Source of the DNA: Periplaneta americana
Taxonomy: Eukaryota > Arthropoda > Insecta > Blattodea > Blattidae
Direction: 5' to 3'
Assembly: GCF_040183065.1 (NCBI RefSeq)
Contig: NC_091117.1
Location: 120,272,726-120,336,725, forward strand
DNA: 64,000 nt
Shown here: piece by piece, positions 10,947 to 21,650 of the stretch
Layout: every line of letters starts with the position of its first letter
Position numbering within the stretch: the stretch's first letter is position 1
The notes under the pieces: generated by a model
What the model was told of the DNA's origin: nothing
Database searches by the model: none
What the model saw: only the letters and a program-made list of their open reading frames with translations
Made by a program: the position numbers and the translations under genes

Positions 10947-11570
10947 CGAATAATAGGTTCTTCCCTTTCTACGCAGGAAACGCTAGCACCGTAGCCTCGA
11001 ATGATCTTATAGTGTCTTAGCATTATTTTACTTAAGGATATGTGTTGTAGTCGGAATGACAGTTTCTTTGTAGCTTAGATATCGTTGTGATTCAGGTAAA
11101 TGCTGTTATCTGTCGATTTAGCCTGTAGACTTATGGTCCGAAGGAGTCCTACTATAGTCCGTATCTTTTTACATTATGCCCTAAGGTTGGAATATAACAA
11201 TTTCCCCCTATTACTACATAATTATGTTAGTGTGTTACAATGAATTTCTCATTGTCGAACAGTTTTTCCGAAACGTATTTTCCAAAGCTAGTAGTTCCAC
11301 AGCTCTTTAGTTCCGCAAACAAATTTTGTTGCAGCTAATTTTCACAAAATACTTTACTTCCATAATATTCCTTTGCCAAATATATTTGTTTCACCAGCAA
11401 TTAGTTTTTAAAACTGCATATTTTGTAAGGTTAATAAATAAACGATTGCAGTTATTTATTACTGATGGTTTTAATTATATATTTTATTTGCTCCGTAGTA
11501 AAATTTAGGCACGTAAGTATCCACTTACTTTACAGATTTCATAAACGGTATAATTATAGCTCGAGATTCA
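10947..11570. other. No gene recognised
   Basis: AT-rich sequence between the Penelope-like element and the 3' end of the minus-strand Jockey/CR1-like element. Nothing further was seen. Confidence 0.5.
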
Positions 11571-11628
11571 AATTAAAATTCAAAATTTATTCATAATTTA
11601 CATTTGAAATGGTACATTTGAATAGATA

Positions 11629-11658
11629 CCCGAAATGAGCATATGCTCGTGCTCGGGT
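11629..11658 (-). other. Predicted 3'-UTR hairpin of the Jockey/CR1-like element
   Basis: CCCGAAATGAGCATATGCTC followed by GTGCTCGGG can fold on itself, with outer CCCGA/TCGGG pairing and an inner 12-bp palindrome. Its position near the retrotransposon 3' end fits an element-RNA recognition hairpin; that role is inferred. Confidence 0.55.
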
Positions 11659-12282
11659 ACAGTCCAGTAGAATCTACATAAATTTTAGAGACATCAATAA
11701 TAATGTTGATGATAGAAATAATAGTAATAATAATAATAGAATAACAGTGACGGATATAATACAAAGATAGTAATAAAAATTAATTAATTAATTAATAATA
11801 ATAAAACATAAATGTTAACATTAATAAAATAATAACTAAGACTGATAAAATAAAATATAAAACCACTTAGCGAGAGTTAACACAACTTATATAAGCATAT
11901 AATAATCAGGAAAAAAGAAATAACGAACTCAAAAATCAACAAAAAAATTTCGTTGTATCGCAGATGACAGCAACCGCCGTATTGATATTGTTTTAGCATT
12001 ATAGGTAGGAGGGGGAGCCGAAGGTCTACATCTTGACGTTCTATTCTCTCTAGTGATAGAGATAGTGACAAGTACAATAAAGAGTATCGTTGGCGATGCT
12101 AAGAAAATCATTTATGTGCAAACTTACACTGTTATTAATTAAGAAAATTATCTACTTATATTTATTACAATGTTTTATCTAATAGCTTACATTCATCAGA
12201 TAAATACAATAAATATTAGGAACATATAATGCTAGTAATACTTAAAATAATAATAAAATTAAACAAATATCATAGAAACATT

Positions 12283-15110
12283 TTCACTTTATTTTTAAAC
12301 TTGAGAATGTGTAAATTGCGTAGGTTTGGATTATTTTTCAATACTGAATTGTATAATCTTGGTCCATAGACATTTCTTCTGGTGTTATGTATATGATTTT
12401 CAGTTATAAAATTCATTCGATTTTTGTGAAAATAAGTTAGTAATGTATGTTTATATATTTGCTCAATTTTTAGTACTTGGAATTCAGAATAAATTAATTG
12501 TGTCGGATAATCAAGTGGTTCATGCAGACAAATTTTGATGATACGTTTTTGTAGTTATATTAATGGAGTTAGGTTAGTCTTTGTCATTCTACCCCATCCT
12601 ATTATTCCGTATTGAATGACTGATTGAAACAAGGCTAGATAAACAACACGAAGAACACAGATAGGCATATATGTGCACGAAGGGTTACAAAGTTGGTGAA
12701 TTGTTTTCTGTAACCTATTACATAAATATGTTACATGTTTATTCCATTTTAAATATTGATCAATGACAACACCTAAGTATTTTACTTGCGTGGATTCTGT
12801 CAAGGTAGAGCTATTGCAATCAATCAAGTCTGTGTTAATGTAATTGTTTATTTTTAAATTTGTATCCTTATCGAGTTTGAATTTTCTCAGACTAGAAGTC
12901 GTTAATGTAAAAGGAACTGCAGTTGTTTTTGAAATGTTCAATGAGAGAAAATTTTTATCTAACCATTAAATTTCTTAATTATATTTATACCTCTATATTA
13001 GCATTTAGTTAGGCATCACTCCAATTCGACCCACTAAAAATTACGGCTGTATCATCGGCATATGCGAATATATTTCCAGATGTGTTTCCTATATCAATAT
13101 TTAGCAAGTCATTGATGAATATTAAAAACAATAGAGGGCCTAAAACCGTACCTTGTGGCAGACCTATATTTATATTACGAATTTCACTGAGTTGGTCATT
13201 AAGTTTCGTTAATTGGGATCTGTTGCTTAAGTATGACTTAAATAAATTTAATGCAATTCCTTTAATACTATAGGCATGAAGTTTAGAAGTGAGTATATTA
13301 TGGTCTAGTATCGAAGGCTTTTTTGGATATCTAGCAAAACTCATAAACATTTTTTTACCCGAATATAATTCTTTAATAATCCTTGAAGTTACGTTTATAA
13401 TAGCGTCGTCCGTGCTCATGTTATTACGGAAACCAAACTGCTTTTGACTTAATAGACCGTTTTTTCTAAGAAATTAATTAGCCTACTTTTAATACATTTT
13501 TCTAATAGTTTAGAGAGACTTGGTAAGAGTGAGATGGGTCTGTAGTTATTGATATTGTTTGTCACAAAGTAAAGACATGGGTTAGTGGTTTCGATATAGG
13601 TTCAATAAACATTTTGAGAGTTCTAGTAATGATACCATCAATACCCGGAGCCACATAATTTTTTTAAGTTTTAGCAATAGTTATAATTTCTTTATCACTT
13701 ACGGGAAACCTGAACATTGGTGGTGGTGGTGGTGGTGGTGGTGGTGGTGGTGGTGGTGGTGGTGGTGGTGGTGGTGGATAAGAAAAGGAAGAAGAGACCC
13801 TTATGTTTTTGTTTATTTTTGATGCTATATTTTGTCCTATGTTTGTAAAATGAGCATTAAATTCGTTTGCAATATCATAATGATTCTTAATAATTCAGCC
13901 ATCTTTATTTACTATTTCCATAATACCGCAGCTTTTATTTGTTGAAACGTTGGTAGCTTCGTTAATTGTCTGCCAAAATTTTCTGGGGTCATTCCTATTG
14001 TTGACAAATTTCTCTGACAGTGAGTAGTAAATAACTTTCATATTTCTTATAATGCAAGTTAAGATATTTCTGTATCTTTTATATTTTTTTGATAAATTTT
14101 CATTCAAAGGTTCATGTTTTACTTTTTTTTGGCTAGTTTGTCTCGTGTGCGTATTAATTTAACAATACCTGAAGTGATCCAGGGTTTTATTTTTTTATAT
14201 TTACTGGGTACATTATTACAAGTATGAAAGGTATATTTTTAGTTATTAGATCGCTGAGTACTTTCTAAAACTTTTGAAAACTAACTTCAGCGTTTTGGCA
14301 ATCAAAAACCGTTTCCCAGGTCTCTGAACTAATACTGCATTTGAGACTAAGTCTTTATAATTAATATGTTGCTTGCAATTATGTAAATTTATGATGGGAT
14401 CATTAATAATATTTTTAGTAGTTGTAGTGACTAGTCCAAATACCATATAATGGTCTGTAATTACACTATTATATACTCCAGATTTGAAATCTAAGTTAAT
14501 AGATGTTTTGAAGAATATATAATCAAGGCATGCATTATATCGAGTAGGAGCATTTAAGTATTTCAAAAAACCATATTCATGCATAATATTCAAATATCTG
14601 TTGCCAGAATTATCTTAATTGTTTTCTAAAATTTGAATATTAATGTCACCTAAAATAATATGATTTTAATGTCTTTTAGTTCATACAGAGATTGTTCAAA
14701 GCTATCCAGGAAATAATCAATTTTGCAATTATTTGGAGATCTGTAAATTGCTGTTAGAGAAAATGGAATATCGCCTATAGAAAATTCAAAATGAATAGAG
14801 TTACAGTGATTAAATTCTACATCCTTTAAACAGACGGTAATATAATCTTTAAAATATATCACTATACCATCACATTTATTATATTTATTTATTTACTTTA
14901 ACGTATTTTTATAGCCATGTAAGTCAAAACCGTTATTATGATCGATCCAGGCTTCAGTAAGAACTATTATATCGAAAAAGAAAGTAAAATTTTCTAGTAA
15001 TACACAAAATTCATCATAATTCTTATTTATACTACGAATATTTAGATGAAGAATTTTTAAATGTGATAGACTAGTGCTAATATAATTGTTACAGAGAGAG
15101 ACATCTTCGA
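12283..15110 (-). pseudogene. ORF2: endonuclease and reverse transcriptase (broken)
   Basis: This is the replication protein of the element: an APE-type nuclease followed by a reverse transcriptase. From the minus-strand 5' end, the nuclease begins HLNIRSINKNYDEFCVLL with TEAWID near 14960 and continues in the 14862-14650 and 14593-14246 frames (LDYIFF). The linker at 14107-13895 reads DPRKFWQTIN. Reverse transcriptase follows at 13419-13009 with NIGLPQGTVLGPLLFLIFIN and the catalytic FAYADDT. The thumb is at 12941-12555 (VKYLGVVID), and a C-terminal block runs to a stop near 12283. Multiple frameshifts and stops inactivate it, including one just after the proline tract. Motif order and sequence support a Jockey-superfamily or CR1 assignment; I cannot separate the two by eye. 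Confidence 0.85.
13718..13777 (-). repeat. (CCA)20 tract encoding a proline run inside ORF2
   Basis: Twenty perfect TGG units on the plus strand read as twenty CCA proline codons in the ORF2 frame, between SSSFSY and MFRFPVSDKE. It lies in the linker just upstream of the reverse-transcriptase core. Confidence 0.95.
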
Positions 15111-15240
15111 AATTTTCTGTGGCGTTGTTGTTTTCGTAGTAGTACCGGTTAAGTTTATTTATATTATTATGTTCCGTTGTTAGTTAGCGTTAAGAAACTA
15201 CTAGAAAGTAAACGTTTGGAAAAAAATGAGCAAGACTTTA

Positions 15241-16045
15241 CAGGTTGTTCACGTCATATGTACTACTTATCTTAATAAGCGGACTTCTTTCATCTCTGCG
15301 AACCAGTACTTTTCCATTCCTTGTGCAGACGAATTGGTGGCCTTTGTTCTTGGCGGCATCTCTTGTGCTATTCAGCAGACTTCTAGTCGCGGCTGTTAAA
15401 TGGTCCCCTGCTGAAAACCTTCCGGTAGGCAGATTCTCGTTCAACTTCTGAAGTGGGATGCCGGGTCCGTTGTTGTCCTTTCTCGCCTCGTTCTTGTAGC
15501 ACTGCAACCATTCATCCTTGCTTCTCCTCTTCATGAAACGGATGACAATGGGTCGGGGTTTACCTGGCTTGGATGGGAGTCGATGCGCTACACTGATGTC
15601 CGGGATGTATTGACTGCCTCCAATGGTTACTGACAAATTGTCTATCACTTCATACTGCTTGGTTTCACAAGTAAAGAACCTTCGTTGTAGGGTTGGGTTC
15701 AGGAAGCCATAAATCTGACCGACACGCTCCCCCAATTAGTGAAACTGTGGACAAAGATACCGCCAGAAGACCGCCGAGAATGCTGTGTTGTGAATTTTCC
15801 ATTTTTGAAAGAATCCAACCAGTTGCAAAAGAAAATACATTTAAAGAGTCAAGCCAAGCGCAAACATGGCAACAGCTGAAAGTTTTAGCAAGTTTACTTC
15901 CCCTAACTGGCCTGTCAGTCACTGTCATTTGTGTAGAAGTGGTATGAGGCCAGGGTTCTTTACTTGTGGAGCCTAGTTCATTAGGAGATTCTGGGACTCC
16001 AAAAACAACTACATTGTCTCTACGCGAATACTGTTGTATACCGGG
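15241..16045 (-). pseudogene. ORF1 of the Jockey/CR1-like element, interrupted
   Basis: ORF1 proteins coat the element RNA. The 3' half (15675-15241) reads DISVAHRLPSKPGKPRPIVI, an RRM-like core also seen in L1 ORF1, and ends with AGDHLTAATRSLL and FVCTRNGKVLVRRDE. That C-terminal block resembles the baculovirus FP25K-like domain found in many insect ORF1s. The N-terminal piece (about 16040-15975) reads QQYSRRDNVVVFGVPESPNE, the usual start of the RNA-binding region. A 304-bp segment with 15-bp inverted ends separates the two. The start of the protein is missing, because the element is cut here against the DDE transposase pseudogene. Confidence 0.75.
15666..15969. mobile_element. 304-bp insertion with 15-bp perfect terminal inverted repeats
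   Basis: CACAAGTAAAGAACC at 15666-15680 is perfectly inverted at 15955-15969. The segment splits ORF1 between PESPNELG and ETKQYEVIDN, as a non-autonomous DNA transposon would. I could not find a clear target duplication, and the superfamily is unknown. Open frames across it have no recognisable motif. Confidence 0.6.
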
Positions 16046-16049
16046 GACA

Positions 16050-17650
16050 GAACGTCTAAAGGCTTTAACGTCCTCCATTTCATCGCTGCTAATGGAATCT
16101 TCACTTCCGTCATCACTCACACCTCCCAAATTTATTATGATTGGATCTACAATGTTGTCGAAATGCACCTATCTTTCCATGTACTCGTCTTCAATTCGCT
16201 TTACTCGATTGCAAATTGGAATCCAGTCATTTGCAGACATCGAACTGAACTTTTCTTCGCACAGATGCTGCACACCAGAAAGAGTAAATTTCGTGTTTCT
16301 TGATGTAACCCACCCTTTCACAATGGACCAAATTGTTTCTATCGGATTTAATTCCGGCGAATGTGGTGGAAGCCTGAGTGGAGTGTATCCAGCATTAATA
16401 AAAAGTTTGTCTACCGAATATGTAACTGTTCTAGGTGTGGAAATTTTAATTAGTTAATACAGTGTAGGTTTTAACATTTTTGCATCGTATGGAATTCCTT
16501 CTTTGTCGAGCCAGTTCTTCATTTCTTCTTTCGGCTTGTTGGATGTTGGAGATTTATTCAGTATCACATTATGATAGGAAGTATTATCGAAAATGACTGC
16601 AGAATTTGGTGGTAAATTTGAAGTTCATTTTTCTTGAACCCATTTCTCATAATTCTGCTGGTTCATTTGGTGGTGATAATCCCACGATGCCTGATGAGAT
16701 TTCCACATGAGTGGAGCATTAGGTACGAAACCAATTTCTCCACCAGCATGTATCATAATCAGTCTTTGAAATATTATTTATTTAGTAGTACTTATTTATT
16801 TAACCTGGTAGAGATAAGGCCGTCAGACCTTCTCTGCCCCTCTACCAGGGGATTATAACTATAACATGAACAATAAAATTACAATGAATATTAAATTTAC
16901 AATTACAATTACAATCAAAATTAAAGTACGACAAGAATACCTGATTAATGAAAGCTAGACATTTTATCATAGAAGTTAAGAACAAAGAATATGAAATACT
17001 GACACAGGTGAAAGAAGACCATTGTTACTATCGTCACACCATGATTTCTGATGCACGTGGGATGACAAGATATAAGACTCGTCTAGATAAACTATATGGC
17101 GTCCTTCTGATCTGTATTTCTTTATAAGTCTTAAATAATTTATTCTCTTCGACCTTATATTGGACTTTTCTATCAGCACACATCTGTTTGATTTAGTTTT
17201 CTTCCATGGAAACTTTAGGTTTCGCAATAGTAGTTTCAAACTTGAATTTCCACCCTTAAAGCCTATCGATTCTATCAATTTACGCCTCAGTAATTGAACT
17301 GTAGAAACCACCCGTTTATCTGTAATATAAAACTCATATACAGTTCGTCGCACTACACTCTCGTCGAATTCGTCTAGGTCTAACACTCTCATCTTCACAG
17401 TTCTCTTCTTATCTGGCGTTTCAAATCCAACAATCTGACCACTCGCAACTTTTTTTGCCTCTGCACTGATTCTTTGAACACTGCTGCGGGACACACCAGT
17501 AGCTTTCAGAACCCTCCCCTGAACTTTTCGTAATGGAATTGTAATTCCTTCAAGAGCTTCTTTCTTCATGAATTCCAATACATTGTTTATCACTTCTTTT
17601 GTTTGACTATGCAATTTTTTTCCTTTTAATGTCGATCTTATAGGAGGCAT
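16050..17650 (-). pseudogene. IS630/Tc1-mariner-type transposase with DD82E spacing
   Basis: Minus-strand gene starting at the ATG 17650-17648 (MPPIRSTLKGKK). It has an N-terminal helix-turn-helix region (residues about 15-65) and the first catalytic Asp at residue 190 (HIVYLDES, codon 17081-17083). After removal of a 218-bp insertion the frame continues QRLIMIHAGGEIGF. The second Asp is in AVIFDNTSYHN (codon 16586-16588) and the Glu in SPELNPIETIW (codon 16337-16339). Exactly 82 codons lie between them, all in one frame. An acidic tail (SDDGSEDSISSDE) follows. Nonsense codons are TGA 16625-16627, TAA 16454-16456 and TAG 16169-16171. Classic Tc1 and mariner families have 34 residues here; I recall an 82-residue group named Sailor, and this copy would fit it. 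The 3' end is cut by the neighbouring retrotransposon. Confidence 0.85.
16774..16991 (-). mobile_element. 218-bp retrotransposon 3' end inserted in the DD82E gene
   Basis: A 5'-truncated non-LTR tail on the minus strand, with a 3' hairpin (16804-16849) and an AAATAAATAAG-type tail. It is bounded by the 7-bp duplication TGAAATA at 16767-16773 and 16992-16998. Removing the insert and one repeat restores the transposase frame. It is the same family as 18385-18595, in the opposite orientation. Confidence 0.92.
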
Positions 17651-18057
17651 TTTAAATTATAATTTCAACTGCTTTATGTACACTTAATTCTACTAATGAA
17701 ATACTGTGTAATTATTAATTATATCTTTAAACTTAACTTAAATGTTACTGAAACTGAATAAATGTCAGCGCTATATACAGAGCGTTATACCTAAATTCAC
17801 ACGTACTAAGAGTATTCTTATATTAAAAATGACAGTTTCACAGTACAATTATACACAATTAAGTAAATTATTAATTTACGCTTATACTGTACGCTGATCA
17901 TACCTACTGTATATAACTATTCACAATATCGTAAAAGAACTTTTATTCTAGTGCAGATATACATAGAAAAGGCTTTGACTGATCCAACTGCGCTCTCACA
18001 ATAAAATAACTTCCGTTCAGAAAATGTTTTGCAGCTGAATGGTACCGTACCTGCTAG
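17651..18057. other. Upstream flank of the DD82E transposase
   Basis: AT-rich DNA in front of the transposase start, presumably its 5' untranslated region. I could not identify the element's terminal inverted repeat, which may have been lost next to the retrotransposon fragment at 18058. Confidence 0.4.
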
Positions 18058-18252
18058 TGCGGGAGGAGGGGGTGGTCACGCTCTCGTCATGAAACAATAC
18101 TAACAATACCATCCCATCGCACCTCCTCATACTCATCCTCTTTCACAATAGCCCTGCCAAGAGTCTGGAATTCGTTACCTGCTAGCATCAGGGACTGTCG
18201 AAATAAAATTGAATTCAAACGCAAACTTACTAGGCACTTGGCCAGTAATTGA
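18058..18252 (+). pseudogene. C-terminus of a non-LTR reverse transcriptase ORF
   Basis: An uninterrupted frame ends at TGA 18250-18252 and reads ILTIPSHRTSSYSSSFTIAL, then PRVWNSLPASIRDCRNK and FKRKLTRHLA. The W-N-S-L-P followed by an F-K-R-K-L-x-x-H-L end is the standard C-terminal signature of Jockey/CR1/Rex-type ORF2 proteins. Everything upstream was lost on insertion. Being open and well preserved, it is probably younger than the minus-strand element at 11.6-16 kb. Confidence 0.8.
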
Positions 18253-18600
18253 GACTTGTTCAGACATGGTTTCTTGTAAATAGTTCTCTTAATCTATCAC
18301 AAAATATTTCAATATCCGGTAATTTCATTACCATAGATTATTGTTATTGTAGATTTAATTTGTAATTCAGTAAATATAAAAATATTCTTTGTTCTTAACT
18401 TCTATGATAAAATGGCTGGCTTTCATTAATCAGGTAATCTTGTCGTACTTTAATTTTTATTGTAATTGTAATTATAAATTTAATGTTAATTGTAATTTTA
18501 TTGTTCATATTATAGTTGTAATCCCCTGGTAGAGGGGCAGAGAAGGCCTCACGGCCTCTCTACCAGGTTAAATAAATAAATACTACTACTACTAAACATT
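18058..18600 (+). mobile_element. 5'-truncated non-LTR retrotransposon with 3' hairpin
   Basis: Holds the last ~65 codons of a reverse-transcriptase ORF, a 3' untranslated region with a hairpin at 18525-18567, and a tail of AAATAAATAAA plus (TAC)n. The 3' region repeats, inverted, the insertion at 16774-16991. Confidence 0.85.
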
Positions 18601-19521
18601 TTCACTTTTATGACACTTTGGGAGCGTTACAAAAACACGACTGGCCTTCACTGTTGCTCAAACTGAACTGAATGAACTGAGATGAATATTCACCTTTGTT
18701 TTTAAATTTCTTATATGTTTTTTCTTCCCTCTACGAGTGTCTGTAACACAAGAAACCGTCTAAATGCAGGATGCTTCTTCTGCCACGTGAAGTTATCACT
18801 TCAACCATATATGAATGTTCTTTTACACTTCCAAAGCTTCCTGAGCCACGATAACCACTTCAGCAATGAAAATTGGCAACAATGCTAACAAGCAACAAAT
18901 TGTAGATTTGAGAAGAAAAGGTTGGAAGAAAGTATGATTTGTAAGTATCTAGAGATGTTGTGGAATTATTGTTAATTGGAACTAGACATGTGGCAAAAAT
19001 GGTTGGGAGACTAAGATTTGAAACTTGAGGTGCTGTGAAACTGCTGTGCATTGTAACCAGAGGACTGGAAAAAAATGTTTGGAAAAAATGCCCTCCAACA
19101 TGGTTTTCTGGTTGTCAAGTTGAATCCCATTTTGCCAAATTTCTTTTGAATTTCGGTACTGACAAATACTACAACTGGCAATTACCTTCTAACTATTATT
19201 TTGACAACATCCGTTTTCCTTTGAGAAAACTGCCAAATTCATAAAACGAAGATTACTAGCGAGTTTTATTTGAAGTTTCAAACAATTAATAATATTAGCA
19301 TTAATAGATTATACTGTAATATTTAATAAATAAATAGAATACATTTTGAAGTGACATTTGGTTTTCAGAGTTCGTACTAATCATTTCATATGATCAGACA
19401 AAATAAGCCTATATTTTTAGATTAGATCTCATAGGCCTATATTATAAGCTGTTTAGTCAAGCCAATGAATTTTATATTGCCAGATAAAATACATTTTACA
19501 ATTAAGTCAGTCATAAATAAG

Positions 19522-19552
<31 letters not shown>

Positions 19553-19784
19553 ATATATATATTAAGGAATAAATGGATGAATAAATGAATAAATAAATAA
19601 GTTGATGAATAAATAGTGGTATTGTTTCAGTACATAGCACTGTGATTTTACTTCCTTTACTGATATCTGATAATAGTTGTCAACATTGAAAAGACGGCCA
19701 TCTTAAGAAATAATCTTACGTGAACCACATTTCAGAGTATAACCGTCCACCCTCCGAAAATGTACTGCGTTCGCTCACCAAGCA
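18601..19784. other. No gene recognised
   Basis: AT-rich DNA with an (AAAT)n stretch at 19512-19552 and further ATAAATGAATAA-type repeats to about 19615. No coding similarity was seen. Confidence 0.5.
19512..19552. repeat. (AAAT)n microsatellite
   Basis: About ten AAAT units followed by degenerate ATAAATGA-type repeats. Confidence 0.95.
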
Positions 19785-20376
19785 AACATTCGCACGGGGT
19801 GCAGACAAAAAAGTTGTTTTTTCCTTCCACCATGTTAATGTCAAAACAAGTGCTTATACAAATTTTGACCACTCGAGAGCACTTATGAGGGCTATAAAAA
19901 TAAGTTTCCCTGAGGCCGTTTCAGAAATAAAACACAATTTCATTAAAATATTTATTGGAACAGGTACAGCAGTTGTTGAGATGTTTTTCAACATATTCCG
20001 CACCGGAATTGATGCGTTTGTCATGTCGTGGGTTTAATTTTTCTAGCCCTGTGTCTTAGAAGTCTGCCGCCTGGGATCGAAACCAGTCTGTGATAGCTGT
20101 CGGCACATCTCTGTCGATTCCACGATATGACAAATGTCTCAATTCCAATTAGGAATATGTTGAAAAATAGCTCAGTATCTAGTTGTTGTATCTGTTCCAA
20201 TTATTTTTTCTGTGTAATTGTATTTTCTTTCTGTAAACGGTCCAGGGAAACTTATTTTTACGACTCTCGTTGCGTTCAAGTGGCCAAAATTTGTACAAGT
20301 TTTAGCTTTGACGTTATTAACATGGTGGAAGAAAAAATTAACATTTTTATCTGCACCCATGAAAATGTTTCCTTGT
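19785..20376. mobile_element. Fold-back made of two inverted mariner-like 3' ends
   Basis: Arms 19785-20032 and 20120-20376 are inverted copies of each other, with a short centre. Each arm resembles the 3' end of a mariner, with a TGTTCCAATAAATATTT-like stretch and CAGGGAAACTTATTTTTA. The centre (20052-20110) resembles mariner coding sequence for the tail around the Q-A-A-x-F-Y-D segment. It is not the same subfamily as the copies at 37 and 54 kb. Confidence 0.7.
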
Positions 20377-20417
20377 TAGTCTAAGTTATCTTTATCTATA
20401 CCGCTCACAATACTACA

Positions 20418-20503
20418 TCGCACTGACAACGGTTTCGTTAATGCTATTGCAGAATTATGATAATGACAACGCACTGACAGTGGTTTCGTTAATGCTGTTG
20501 TAA
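20418..20503 (+). repeat. Short direct duplication
   Basis: A unit of about 33 bp beginning GCACTGACA and containing GGTTTCGTTAATGCT occurs twice, at about 20419-20451 and 20470-20502, with few mismatches. Confidence 0.8.
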
Positions 20504-21106
20504 TGATGATAATGAATATTGAAGCGGAGTGTGATGATAGAACGACGGAGAGAAACTTACTAGAAAACTCCGAGAAAAGCTCTCAGAAACTTTGGATTTG
20601 ACTCTGCCATCACTTGGATTTTGACCTGAGTGTGCAGTCATCGTAAGCCAATTAAGCTCCAAGATGACAGAGATTCATAGATAGATGAATTTGCATCTCA
20701 TGACTGTTGCGTTCATACCTAATAGACGACTTTAATTAAATTTTCTATCTATTTTTTTCTTTATTACCTCCACATCTTAATTTAGTTCAGACGAAGTATA
20801 AAGAAGAATCTATTTAAATACTCCAAAATATAACTTTCGAAATAATAATAGACAAACACATTTGCAATATTTATTTTCGAGAAAGTCGTTTTATCACACC
20901 ATTTACACATCTCACGCTATATCTTGAGAGCTGAGTGACTTCATTGGACCCTAGAATTATATCGTATACACAGCAAACTACAAACATTAATACTTTATCT
21001 GGTGATAAGAGACACTTGAAAAGTAATATTGAACTTTTATTTAAAATCCCAAACATCCTTAAAATCCCAACCATGCTCACAATATATTTCTTTTCTTGTT
21101 AGGAGG
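20504..21106. other. No gene recognised
   Basis: No motif, paired repeat or coding similarity was seen. Confidence 0.5.
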
Positions 21107-21650
21107 GAGGGAATATCCCACGCAGTTCGACCTGAGGTCTATTGTACACCCCCTATATGGGATGAGTTGCGTGTCCATTGATCCTCTACGCGCACCGACC
21201 TAACCACTTGACCTCCTTAACGACCGGTCCCTATAGCCAACAGAGTCCATATACCACTCCTGCTTCGGCAACCCCCCTTCCCCAAGGCTCCCTTAACGGT
21301 CCGAGGAGGAAGTCCTCCCCCGAGAATGTCTGCCCCGCTGCAGAAGCTATCCATCATCACATCAATACAATGTACGGAGGCCGGTCGAGAGAGCCAGCAG
21401 CTTCGGAGGGCCACCTGCAGAGCGATTTGAAAACCAGAAGAAGTAACGGGAGGATGATAGGGGAGGAAAGGAAGTGGCGAAGATGAGTGGGGTTCTAATC
21501 GTCTGATAAAGTTATCTGATATTCATCCATAGGAGTGAGGGAATAAAAACCGGAAAAACCTCATCCAGGCAACTCGTCCCGACCGGAGATCGAACCCGGG
21601 CCCGCTGGCTTCGGAGTTACACTCGCTAACCCCTCAGCCACAACGGATGC
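21107..21650 (-). mobile_element. Long tRNA-derived SINE
   Basis: On the minus strand a tRNA-like head starts near 21650. It has an A-box-like TGGCTGAGGGG (21630-21640) and a B-box GGGTTCGATCTCC (21585-21597). About 450 bp of GC-rich body follows, far richer than the surroundings. An open plus-strand frame across it is chance. I found no clear target duplication. Confidence 0.75.

Larger units (their letters stand above)
11575..16050 (-). mobile_element. Jockey/CR1-type non-LTR retrotransposon, nearly full length
   Basis: Read on the minus strand, the order is ORF1 with an L1/FP25K-like C-terminus, APE endonuclease, reverse transcriptase and an AT-rich 3' region of about 700 bp. The 3' region contains a predicted hairpin (11629-11658) built around the palindrome GAGCATATGCTC. 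The 5' end is cut within ORF1 and abuts the DDE transposase tail near 16050. A DNA-transposon fragment sits in ORF1 and a (CCA)20 tract in ORF2. I found no convincing target duplication. Confidence 0.8.

Noticed and set aside
15693-15947. 84-codon plus-strand frame as a gene
   Set aside because: No motif, and it lies entirely within a 304-bp insertion with inverted ends.
16774-18600. A 1.8-kb DNA transposon with 210-bp TIRs
   Set aside because: The arms are independent 3' tails of a non-LTR family, one with its own 7-bp target duplication.
21178-21486. 102-codon plus-strand frame
   Set aside because: It is antisense to the body of a tRNA-derived SINE; GC richness explains the lack of stops.
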